Positions 39,575 to 47,057 of a DNA stretch of 64,000 nucleotides are shown piece after piece; position 1 is the first letter of the stretch; each line of letters begins with the position of its first letter. Below the pieces are notes generated by a model, which searched no databases, had not been told where the DNA came from, and worked only from the letters and a program-made list of their open reading frames with translations. The DNA comes from Bacteroidota bacterium. GTDB taxonomy: Bacteria; Bacteroidota; Bacteroidia; UKL13-3. The stretch spans positions 1 to 64,000 of the forward strand of contig JAIYAT010000039.1 in NCBI GenBank assembly GCA_027488905.1, written 5' to 3'. Made by a program: the position numbers and the translations under genes.

Positions 39575-40848
39575 TCTTTTCCAACGATAATTTTTACCAT
39601 ATTATTTTCTGTATAATACTTGTTCGCTATTTCTATCAAATCCTTGCTTGTTGTGTTATTTAGGATAGTTACAAATTCTGGGTAATAGCTATCTGGCAAT
39701 TGATAATCTACCATAATTTTTAGTCTATCTGCCAAAGAAAATGGACCATCCAGGGATTTTAGAAATGAACCTAAATAGTAGTTTTTTGCACTTTGTATTT
39801 CTTCATTGCTAATTTCTTCATTTTTTATTCTGTTTAGCTCTATCCAAATTTCGTTTATTCCCCTTTCTCGGTTTTTGTAATTCAATTCACAATCTATATA
39901 CCATATTCCAAAGTCTTTATATGGTTCTAGAACAGAGTAAATGCCATATGTTAGTCCCTTATCTTCCCTAATGTTTTTCATTAGTCTTGAACCAAAGTAA
40001 CCCCCAAAAATTAGGTTTAGAAATTGAAGTTTTCTAAAGTCCTCACTTTCCCTACTGATACTTATATTTCCAATTCTAATACTTGATTGTACGCTTTCAT
40101 TTTTTGTTATAAAGTGTTGACCTTTTGTAGAATTGATTTGTTGTTTTTCTTGCTCGATATTTGAATTGTGCAAACCACTTTTTTCTATCGCTAAGGAAAT
40201 ACTTTTTAAACTGTTATCTGAAAAGTTACCTGAAACAATTGCATACTTGAATCCTCCTATGATGTTTTTTTCATAAAAGGATACGAGCATTTCCTTATTG
40301 ATGTTTTGAATGTCTTCTTTACTAGGAAATGCAGATAAGGGGTGGTTTGGCCCAAGTACATTTCTGTAAAAGTTCTTTCTACACAGATAGCTGTTTTTTT
40401 TATTTGATACTAGTAGTTTTTGAACAGCATTTTTCTTGATTATTTCTAGTTCTTTTTCTGGAAATATTGAACTTATGATTGCTTCCATAAAGTATCCCAA
40501 ACAATTGTCTACATGTTTTTCCAAGCAATATAGTGTGGCTATTAGGTCTTCTGCATTGCTCTTTACTTGGAAGTATGATCCATAATAATCTAAAGCGTCT
40601 GCTAAAGCTAAGGCTGATTTTGACTTTGTGCCCTCGCTTAACATGCTTGCAGTATAAGATGATTCACCTGTAACTTTTTGTTTCATTACGCCCGCATCAA
40701 ATACTAATTCAATTCTAACAACAGGTTCTATTCCAGCACATAAAGAATATATCTTTTGTTTGTTGCTGTTTATCAAACAATCGTATTGAGGAAAGGTCAA
40801 CTTTTCTATCGTGTTGAAACCTGGCGATATTTTTCTATTTAGATTCAT
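39571..40848 (-). CDS. M16 peptidase-family protein, non-catalytic partner
   Basis: 425 residues, M16 fold. The zinc motif HxxEH is absent from the N-terminal half, but the C-terminal Arg/Tyr region characteristic of the partner subunit is present (RLMKNIREDKGLTYGIYS). In M16B enzymes such a subunit pairs with a catalytic one. The neighbouring gene, overlapping by 14 bases, encodes that partner. The 3' end overlaps the secreted-protein gene by 4 bases. Confidence 0.88.
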   Translation of the reverse strand: MNLNRKISPGFNTIEKLTFPQYDCLINSNKQKIYSLCAGIEPVVRIELVFDAGVMKQKVTGESSYTASMLSEGTKSKSALALADALDYYGSYFQVKSNAEDLIATLYCLEKHVDNCLGYFMEAIISSIFPEKELEIIKKNAVQKLLVSNKKNSYLCRKNFYRNVLGPNHPLSAFPSKEDIQNINKEMLVSFYEKNIIGGFKYAIVSGNFSDNSLKSISLAIEKSGLHNSNIEQEKQQINSTKGQHFITKNESVQSSIRIGNISISRESEDFRKLQFLNLIFGGYFGSRLMKNIREDKGLTYGIYSVLEPYKDFGIWYIDCELNYKNRERGINEIWIELNRIKNEEISNEEIQSAKNYYLGSFLKSLDGPFSLADRLKIMVDYQLPDSYYPEFVTILNNTTSKDLIEIANKYYTENNMVKIIVGKE

Positions 40849-42082
40849 TTTTTGCTTGGTAATAAATTGTAGAACAGTTGCTTTCTATAAACATGGCTTT
40901 TGCAGTTTCTTGCATTTCTCTAGCTGTAACTTTTCGGTAAGATTCTATTTCTGTATTTACAAGCTCTGTGTCGCCTAAGAATTTAGCAAATGCAAGTTTC
41001 ATTGCTCGGTTTAAGATGTTAACATCTCCAAAAAGGATGTTCGTTTCTGTTTTATTAATAACCTTTGTAAGTTCGTTTTCGGCTATACCATTGGTTATCA
41101 AATCTTTTATTTGTATGTCGAGGGCGTTTTCAGCTTCTTTAAAGCTTATTCCCTTTTGCAATTTTCCTTCTATTAAGAATAATCCAGAATCTGTATCACC
41201 AGAAATATATGTATCAATTTCACTAAAGATAGAATTCTCTTTTACAAGGGCGTTAAACAGCCTAGATGAACGACCTGAACCAAGCACATCAGATAGTAAG
41301 TCACAAGCAAAATAATCAGTGTCTAAACGTCCTCCCATTCTATATCCCTTTAGCAGTAAATCAACAGGAACATCTGCTTCAACATTTAAATGTCGTTTTT
41401 CTATTTGTGGTGGTTCTTGTGGATAGGGTGGAATGTTTGAAATTCGGGATGGGATTGGTTCAAACCACTTTGAGCAAAGCCTTTGAGTTTCGCTTAAACT
41501 TATATTTCCAGCAACAACAAGAATTGCATTGGATGCTGCATAAAAATTCTCAAAGAAACTTTTTACATCCTGCAGTTTTGTTTTTTCTATGTGCTCAATG
41601 CTTTTTCCTATGGTTGGCCAATTGTAAGGATGAACTTTGTAGACCAAAGGCAGAATTTTAAGCCAAAGATCTCCATAAGGTTGGTTTAAATAGCGCTCTT
41701 TAAACTCTTCAATTACAACTCCTTTTTGAACATCAAGGCTTTTTTGATTGAAGTTCAAGCTGAGCATTCTGTCGCTTTCTAGCCAAAATCCTGTTTCTAT
41801 ATTGTTAGCTGGAAGCGTTATATAATAATTTGTAATATCATTACTTGTAAATGCATTACTTTCTCCTCCGGCTTTTTGAAGTTCTGTATCAAACTCTTCA
41901 ATATTTATTGAGCCCCCAAACATAAGGTGTTCAAAAAGGTGAGCAAATCCTGTATGGGAAGGATTTTCGTTTCTTGAACCAACTTTATATAGAACATTTA
42001 AAGCACAAAGCTGCGTTGAATTATCTTCATGATGTATAACATGTAAGCCATTGCTTAATGTAAATTCTGAGTATTGTATCAA
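40835..42082 (-). CDS. M16 zinc metallopeptidase, catalytic subunit
   Basis: 415 residues. The inverted zinc motif HLFEH is at 48-52 and a downstream Glu ligand lies in VIEEFKERYLNQPYG near 128. Together with the next gene it should form a clam-shell heterodimer. There is no signal peptide, so it is probably cytoplasmic; the substrate is unknown, and peptide turnover is the usual suggestion. It is the first gene of a cluster of seven overlapping or tightly spaced minus-strand genes running to 33022. Confidence 0.92.
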   Translation of the reverse strand: MIQYSEFTLSNGLHVIHHEDNSTQLCALNVLYKVGSRNENPSHTGFAHLFEHLMFGGSINIEEFDTELQKAGGESNAFTSNDITNYYITLPANNIETGFWLESDRMLSLNFNQKSLDVQKGVVIEEFKERYLNQPYGDLWLKILPLVYKVHPYNWPTIGKSIEHIEKTKLQDVKSFFENFYAASNAILVVAGNISLSETQRLCSKWFEPIPSRISNIPPYPQEPPQIEKRHLNVEADVPVDLLLKGYRMGGRLDTDYFACDLLSDVLGSGRSSRLFNALVKENSIFSEIDTYISGDTDSGLFLIEGKLQKGISFKEAENALDIQIKDLITNGIAENELTKVINKTETNILFGDVNILNRAMKLAFAKFLGDTELVNTEIESYRKVTAREMQETAKAMFIESNCSTIYYQAKNESK

Positions 42083-42101
42083 AGTATTTTGGATTAGCTT
42101 C

Positions 42102-42109
42102 CAAATTTA
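42102..42109 (-). promoter_or_regulatory. -7 box for the M16/ybeY/mnmG cluster
   Basis: Minus strand TAAATTTG, ending 19 bases before the ATG at 42082. No -33 at normal spacing. Confidence 0.4.
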
Positions 42110-42178
42110 CTTCTTTAAAGAAAGCATGAATATTTAAACCACTAACAAGTATCCAATTAAAAATGTGAATAGTTTCTC

Positions 42179-43552
42179 TTATACCTCACCTTCCCATTTC
42201 GCAATTACCCAGGTGGCAAGACAATTTCCAATAACATTTACAGTAGTTCTTCCCATGTCCATTAAGGCATCAACAGCCAGAATTGCAAATGCTTTTGTGG
42301 GGTCTAGTGTGCTACCATCAGGCATATTTAATGTGCTAATTGTAGAAACAAGGATCAGAAAACTTGCTCCCCTAACGCCAGCAACCCCTTTGCTAGTTAG
42401 CATAAGAATTAGGCACATTTGTACTTGTTGACCAACAGTCAAGTCAAGCCCAGAAGCTTGTGCAATAAATACCGACGCCAAGGAAAGGTATAGCGTTGTG
42501 CCATCTAAGTTAAAGCTGTATCCAGTAGGAAGCACAAATGCCACAATTTTTCTTGGAATTCCCATTTGCTCTAATCTTTCCATGGCTTTAGGCAATGCAG
42601 CTTCTGAACTTGCTGTAGCAAATGCGATTGAAACAGGCTCAGAAATAGCGTCCAAAAATCTTTTGAATGGCAGTTTAGTTAATAGTGCGATAGGCACAAG
42701 AACTAATGCGACAAATGAAATTAAAGCACCATATAAGGTGGCAACCAGCTTTAATAAATTTCCTAAAACACCAAGTCCCATGCTTGCAACAGAGTATGCC
42801 ATTGCACCCCCAACAGCTAATGGCGCAAACAACATTACGATATGGGTAAATTTAAACATTACTTCACTTAAACTTTCTGTAAACCTAAGCAATACATTTT
42901 TTTTCTCTTCGTTTTGAACCAAGGCCAACCCAATTCCAAATAGAATGCTGAATATCACAATTTGCAGAATTTGATTGTCTGCTATAGCTTTTGCAATGTT
43001 TTCTGGAAAAACATCTAAAATCACATCGTGTGTTTGCTTTTGAGCAAGGAGTTTATTGGCTTTTTCAATTTGTGTGCTGCCAGCTTCAAGCACTGTTCCA
43101 ACACCGGCCTGTGTAATATTAATTGCTACAAGACCAATTACAAGTGCGACTGTTGTAACTAGTTCAAAATAAACAATAGATTTTAGCCCCATTCGGCCAA
43201 CTTGTTTAATGTTTGAATGACCAGCAATACCAACAACAAGTGTGGCAAATAGCAGTGGTGCAATAATGGTCTTTATAAGTCTTAGAAAAATATCACTGAA
43301 TACTTTCAAGGGTTTGCCAATTTCTGGAAAGTCGTTTCCAAGGGCTACACCAATAAACATTGCCACCATAATCCAGGCAGTAAGATTTTTTCTTTCCCAA
43401 GCAAACCAAGTAGCTACACTTAATCCAACCCATTTTAAAATTTGTAGCACAAATTCTGGAATTTTTGCAATGGCATATTGGTTCAATAAATACAAAATGG
43501 AGAGTGCGCCAAATAAAGAGAATGATGCTATTAAGAGTCTTTTTGCCTTCAT
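42179..43552 (-). CDS. Dicarboxylate/amino acid:cation symporter (DAACS, GltP/DctA type)
   Basis: 457 residues, about eight membrane helices plus two re-entrant loops. Substrate-binding motifs are visible: TASSEAALPKAM (HP1, a variant of the Ser-rich loop), GYSFNLDGTTLYLSLASVFIAQA (helix VII NxDGT) and DMGRTTVNVIGNC (helix VIII). The N terminus has one extra hydrophobic segment. It probably takes up glutamate, aspartate or C4-dicarboxylates with sodium or protons. It stands alone, divergent from the pseudouridine synthase gene. Confidence 0.9.
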   Translation of the reverse strand: MKAKRLLIASFSLFGALSILYLLNQYAIAKIPEFVLQILKWVGLSVATWFAWERKNLTAWIMVAMFIGVALGNDFPEIGKPLKVFSDIFLRLIKTIIAPLLFATLVVGIAGHSNIKQVGRMGLKSIVYFELVTTVALVIGLVAINITQAGVGTVLEAGSTQIEKANKLLAQKQTHDVILDVFPENIAKAIADNQILQIVIFSILFGIGLALVQNEEKKNVLLRFTESLSEVMFKFTHIVMLFAPLAVGGAMAYSVASMGLGVLGNLLKLVATLYGALISFVALVLVPIALLTKLPFKRFLDAISEPVSIAFATASSEAALPKAMERLEQMGIPRKIVAFVLPTGYSFNLDGTTLYLSLASVFIAQASGLDLTVGQQVQMCLILMLTSKGVAGVRGASFLILVSTISTLNMPDGSTLDPTKAFAILAVDALMDMGRTTVNVIGNCLATWVIAKWEGEV

Positions 43553-43556
43553 GAGT

Positions 43557-43564
43557 CAAACTTA
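43557..43564 (-). promoter_or_regulatory. -7 box adjacent to the symporter start
   Basis: Minus strand TAAGTTTG, only 4 bases before the ATG at 43552. If used, the transcript would begin at or inside the start codon. No -33 seen. Confidence 0.3.
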
Positions 43565-43629
43565 GGAAAAAACCGTTATTAATATTGTTGTTTAAATATT
43601 ACAGGCTATAAATATTTTTATGACATTTT

Positions 43630-43639
43630 GGTTCAAACC
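43630..43639. repeat. GGTTTGAACC motif, the only fully intergenic copy of 19
   Basis: The minus strand reads GGTTTGAACC. Other exact copies on either strand start at 5133, 5782, 6422, 13267, 14740, 19673, 25997, 28950, 29094, 41457, 50565, 52163, 55424, 58774, 59229, 62083, 62674 and 62743. All but this one and the copy at the stop codon at 62083 are fully inside genes. Confidence 0.85.
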
Positions 43640-43671
43640 TTATAATATAAAGACTTATTGTGCATAATGTG

Positions 43672-43701
43672 TTGAAAAACCACTAATTATAGATATCTTT
43701 G
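43672..43701 (+). promoter_or_regulatory. Promoter of the pseudouridine synthase gene, probably leaderless
   Basis: TTG (43672-43674), exactly 19 bases, then TATCTTTG (43694-43701) followed by C. The box ends 7 bases before the ATG at 43709. One of the best promoter matches in the window. Confidence 0.6.
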
Positions 43702-43708
43702 CAGGCTA

Positions 43709-45286
43709 ATGATACGAAAAAATACAGCAGGTAAGTCTCCTGCGCGCAAAGGAAAAACAACTAGTTCTAGCACTACTAGTAATAGAAATTCCTCACAATC
43801 AAAAACATACAGGTCAAAATCAGAAGATTCTAATCAAAGAACAGATAACAAATCTCCCCGTACGCAAACTTCAAAACCTCGTTACGATTCAAAAGGGCCA
43901 GCACCTCGCAAATCAGCAGTTAGATATGGTTCAAAGTCAAAAGATTCTGGCACTGATTCAGAAATTAGAGGAAAACGTTTTAACTCTGATAAACCACGTT
44001 TCGATTCAAAAGGAGTTGCCCCACGAAAATCAGCTTCTAGATATGCCTCAAGATCTGAAGATTCTGCGGCCAAATCAGAACGCAGAAGTCCACGTGTTAA
44101 TTCTGACAAACCAAGGTTTGATTCAAAAGGTGCAGCCCCAAGAAAGTCCTCTTTTAAAGTTGGCTCTAGAGCAACTGAAAGTAGGGGCTCAAAAAGGGAT
44201 ATTGATTCGACTAAAAAGCCCTATGGAGCCGCAAGTACTTATAACGATAGAAAAAAGTTAAAGAGCCTTTCTGAAGCAAAGCCAACCAAAGAAAAGTTTG
44301 AATCTGAGGATAAACCTGAAAGAGTATATAGAAGCAGACCTACAACAAATTTTGATGGACCAAAAGGAAAGGGAAAGTTTACTAAAAAGAATGAACTAAA
44401 AGGCTTTAAGCCAAAAATTGGCACTAATCAAGAAGAAGATTTTAGATTTAAAAAGCCAGGTTCTCGCGGAAAACAACTTATAGTTGAAGAGCAACAAGAA
44501 TTAGGAAAAGGAAAGCTTAAGGGGAATACAAAAGAGTGGGTAACAGAGAATGCCCTTAAAAAGGGAGAGGAAATAAGAATTAATAGATATATCTCAAATG
44601 CAGGAGTTTGCAGTAGAAGAGAGGCTGATGAACTAATTGCAGCAGGCTTGGTTTCAGTAAACGGTCAAGTAGTTACAGAATTAGGGCAAAAGGTTAAATC
44701 TGGTGATGTAGTTAGGTTTAATGGAGAAAAACTAAATGTAGAGGCAAAGGTATATTTGATTTTAAATAAACCGAAAGATGCAATTACAACCTCAGATGAT
44801 CCAGAAGGCAGAAACACAGTTATGGATCTATTCGAAGGAAAATTGCAAGAAAGAATTTATCCTGTTGGAAGATTGGATAGAAACACAACTGGAGTTCTGC
44901 TTTTGACCAATGATGGCGAGATGTCACAAAGATTAATGCATCCAAAATATGAGGTTAAGAAGGTTTATAAGGCTACACTTAATAAGATTATCAAACCAAC
45001 AGATTTATGGACTTTAGCCAATGGCGTTGAACTTGAGGATGGATTTATTAAACCAGATGCATTGGGTCAACCAGACCCTAAAGATAAAGCCGTAGTGGGT
45101 GTAGAAATTCATAGTGGAAAGAACAGAATTATTCATAGAATTTTTGAGCATTTAGGATATACAGTGGATAGATTAGACAGGATTCTTTATGCAGGTTTAG
45201 CTAAAGGTAAGCTAAAAAGAGGTGAATGGAGAGAGTTAACGGAAAAGGAACTCAAGCAGCTGAAGCGAATGGTGCATATGAAATAA
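43709..45286 (+). CDS. Pseudouridine synthase (RsuA/RluB family) with long basic low-complexity N terminus
   Basis: 525 residues. The C-terminal ~235 residues are a normal rRNA pseudouridine synthase. An S4 RNA-binding domain starts near 292 (INRYISNAGVCSRREADELI). A catalytic domain follows, with GRLDRNTTGVLLLTNDG and catalytic Asp390. The N-terminal ~290 residues are Ser/Lys/Arg-rich and probably disordered, with three copies of a 39-residue unit containing DSKGxAPRKS. Such tails are common on Bacteroidota RluB-like proteins and may help rRNA binding. Which rRNA uridine is modified cannot be told; RluB (23S) is likeliest. Confidence 0.9.
   Translation: MIRKNTAGKSPARKGKTTSSSTTSNRNSSQSKTYRSKSEDSNQRTDNKSPRTQTSKPRYDSKGPAPRKSAVRYGSKSKDSGTDSEIRGKRFNSDKPRFDSKGVAPRKSASRYASRSEDSAAKSERRSPRVNSDKPRFDSKGAAPRKSSFKVGSRATESRGSKRDIDSTKKPYGAASTYNDRKKLKSLSEAKPTKEKFESEDKPERVYRSRPTTNFDGPKGKGKFTKKNELKGFKPKIGTNQEEDFRFKKPGSRGKQLIVEEQQELGKGKLKGNTKEWVTENALKKGEEIRINRYISNAGVCSRREADELIAAGLVSVNGQVVTELGQKVKSGDVVRFNGEKLNVEAKVYLILNKPKDAITTSDDPEGRNTVMDLFEGKLQERIYPVGRLDRNTTGVLLLTNDGEMSQRLMHPKYEVKKVYKATLNKIIKPTDLWTLANGVELEDGFIKPDALGQPDPKDKAVVGVEIHSGKNRIIHRIFEHLGYTVDRLDRILYAGLAKGKLKRGEWRELTEKELKQLKRMVHMK
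43877..44172 (+). repeat. Three coding tandem repeats with 117-bp period
   Basis: Units begin at 43877, 43994 and 44111, exactly 117 bases apart. Each starts P-R-(Y/F)-DSKG, then APRKS. The third unit is shorter. Codons differ between units while the protein motif is kept, so the duplication is old or under selection. Confidence 0.85.
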
Positions 45287-45296
45287 ACCTAAATCT

Positions 45297-45329
45297 TTTG
45301 AGATAGAAAAATAAAATTTGTTAATTTTG
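45297..45329 (+). promoter_or_regulatory. Promoter of tatA-gatA
   Basis: TTTG (45297-45300), 21 bases, TAATTTTG (45322-45329), ending 19 bases before the tatA ATG at 45349. Confidence 0.5.
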
Positions 45330-45348
45330 AACTTTAAAAATAAATAAT

Positions 45349-45537
45349 ATGTTTGGACTAGGCGGATCGGAAATGATTGTAATTTTACTTGTAGTTTTAT
45401 TACTATTCGGCGGTAAGAAAATTCCAGAATTAATGCGTGGACTTGGAAATGGAATAAGAGAATTTAATGATGCCAAAAAGAACGTTAAAGAACAGATAGA
45501 GGAAGGCATGAAAGCAAAAGAACAAGAAAAAAAATAG
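45349..45537 (+). CDS. tatA: Twin-arginine translocase subunit TatA/E
   Basis: 62 residues: one N-terminal membrane helix ([14 protein letters not shown]), the conserved FG followed by [18 protein letters not shown] amphipathic helix, and a charged tail. TatA forms the pore of the Sec-independent pathway for folded proteins. tatC is not in the window. The gene has its own promoter and lies 12 bases upstream of gatA, so the two are probably one transcript. Confidence 0.93.
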   Translation: MFGLGGSEMIVILLVVLLLFGGKKIPELMRGLGNGIREFNDAKKNVKEQIEEGMKAKEQEKK

Positions 45538-45549
45538 TTTCCACGCTTA

Positions 45550-46965
45550 ATGTATACTAGCTTATCTCAAATTCAATCCGATTTAAAATTGGGTGCCATT
45601 TCCTTCACTCAATTGGTTAAGGACTATCTTTACGTAATTAATCAAAAGAGCTCTTTAAATGCATTTTTAGAAGTTTATGAGAAAGAGGCACTTGAACGCG
45701 CAATAATTGTAGAAGAAAAGTTTAACTCTGGTAAGGCTGGCAAGCTGGCAGGAATGGTTATCGGTTTAAAGGATAATATTGTTTACAAGAACCACAAAGT
45801 TTCAGCATCTTCAAAAATTTTAGAGGGGTTTGAATCCCTTTATTCAGCAACTGTGGTTGAGAGGCTGTTAGCAGAAGATGCCATTATCATAGGTCGTTTA
45901 AACTGCGATGAGTTTGCAATGGGGGCTTCAAACGAAAATTCTGCGTTTGGACCAGTTAAAAATGCAGCAGACGAAACACGTGTTTCTGGCGGCTCAAGTG
46001 GGGGAGCAGCCGTTGCAGTTCAAGCTGGAATGTGCTTGCTGAGTTTGGGGAGTGATACAGGTGGCAGCATACGTCAGCCAGCCTCTTTTTGCGGATTATA
46101 TGGATTTAAGCCTACTTATGGTTATATATCTAGGTATGGACTAATTGCATATGCATCTTCCTTTGATATAATTGGCCCAATTGCACATTCAATTTCGGAT
46201 ATACAATTGGTAATGGAAATTATTGCTGGACCAGATGAAAACGATGCAACAGCAACAAAAAATAGCCTTCCAAGCTTTATTGAAAATGCCGAACTAGCTC
46301 AAGGGCCTAAAAAGTTTGCTTACATAAAAGAAACATTGGAAGCTGATGGCATAGAGACGGATGTGAAAACACAGACAGAGAGCTTTATTGCAGATTTATT
46401 GGCAATGGGTCATCAAGTTGAATCAATTAGTTTTGACCTATTACCCGTTTTAATACCTATTTATTACACGCTTACTACTGCAGAAGCTTCTTCAAACCTC
46501 TCTAGATTTGCTGGCATGCATTATGGGTTTAGAAGTAAAAATGCATTTGACTTAGAAAGCACAATTAAGAAGTCGAGGTCGGAAGGCTTTGGACCTGAAG
46601 TAAAGAGACGAATAATGTTGGGCACTTTTGTGCTTTCTTCGGGTTATTATGATGCTTATTACAGTAAAGCCCAAAAGGTTAGGAGATTAGTAAAAAACAA
46701 AACTGAAGAGATTTTTCAGAAATTTGATTTTATTATTTCGCCTACTTCGCCCACCACTGCTTTCAAAATTGGAGAAAAGTCAGAAAACCCTTTGGCAATG
46801 TATCTGGCAGATATCTTTACAGTTCATGCAAACATTGCTGGAAATCCAGCCTTAAGCATTCCATATGGAAAAGATAAACATGGTTTACCAATTGGAATAC
46901 AACTAATGGCGCCAATAGGGAAGGATTCAGAATTGTTACATTTAGCAGAATTTCTTGATAAATAA
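45550..46965 (+). CDS. gatA: Asp-tRNA(Asn)/Glu-tRNA(Gln) amidotransferase subunit A
   Basis: 471 residues. An amidase-signature enzyme that releases ammonia from glutamine for tRNA-dependent amidation. The Ser-cisSer-Lys triad is visible as Lys74 (GLKDNI), Ser149 (VSGGSSGGAAVAVQAG) and Ser173 (SDTGGSIRQPA), with normal spacing. The C-terminal IAGNPALSIPYG pattern is typical of GatA rather than other amidases. gatB and gatC are not adjacent. Confidence 0.95.
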   Translation: MYTSLSQIQSDLKLGAISFTQLVKDYLYVINQKSSLNAFLEVYEKEALERAIIVEEKFNSGKAGKLAGMVIGLKDNIVYKNHKVSASSKILEGFESLYSATVVERLLAEDAIIIGRLNCDEFAMGASNENSAFGPVKNAADETRVSGGSSGGAAVAVQAGMCLLSLGSDTGGSIRQPASFCGLYGFKPTYGYISRYGLIAYASSFDIIGPIAHSISDIQLVMEIIAGPDENDATATKNSLPSFIENAELAQGPKKFAYIKETLEADGIETDVKTQTESFIADLLAMGHQVESISFDLLPVLIPIYYTLTTAEASSNLSRFAGMHYGFRSKNAFDLESTIKKSRSEGFGPEVKRRIMLGTFVLSSGYYDAYYSKAQKVRRLVKNKTEEIFQKFDFIISPTSPTTAFKIGEKSENPLAMYLADIFTVHANIAGNPALSIPYGKDKHGLPIGIQLMAPIGKDSELLHLAEFLDK

Positions 46966-47057
46966 TGTCCTTTGGATATGGCAATGATTGATATCATTGT
47001 TTAAATCTTAATTAATTTCTAAATTTAATTATACATCATTCCATATTTTGCACAGAT

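Noticed and set aside
33022-43552. A horizontally acquired island, because of higher AT and T-rich + strand
   Set aside because: It contains core genes (mnmG, ybeY) and the skew change persists to the end of the window, which fits a replichore switch better.
43659-43667. TGTGCATAA, a perfect inverse DnaA box, in the divergent spacer at 43.6 kb as oriC
   Set aside because: A single box in a 156-base spacer. The skew does not switch there, since genes from 33 kb onward already have the right-hand pattern.
43877-44172. Regular repeats as a CRISPR array
   Set aside because: The 117-base units are in-frame coding repeats of a protein tail with no spacer-repeat pattern.
43882-44424. Long open frames opposite or beside the pseudouridine synthase N terminus
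   Set aside because: They are shadows of the low-complexity repeat region in other frames and lack their own starts or motifs.
45973-45986. Palindrome GAAACACGTGTTTC in gatA, and AACACGTGTT at 2121-2130, as further parS sites
   Set aside because: The CACGTG core is present but the flanks are inverted relative to parS (needs GTTYCACGTGAAAC), so they do not match.
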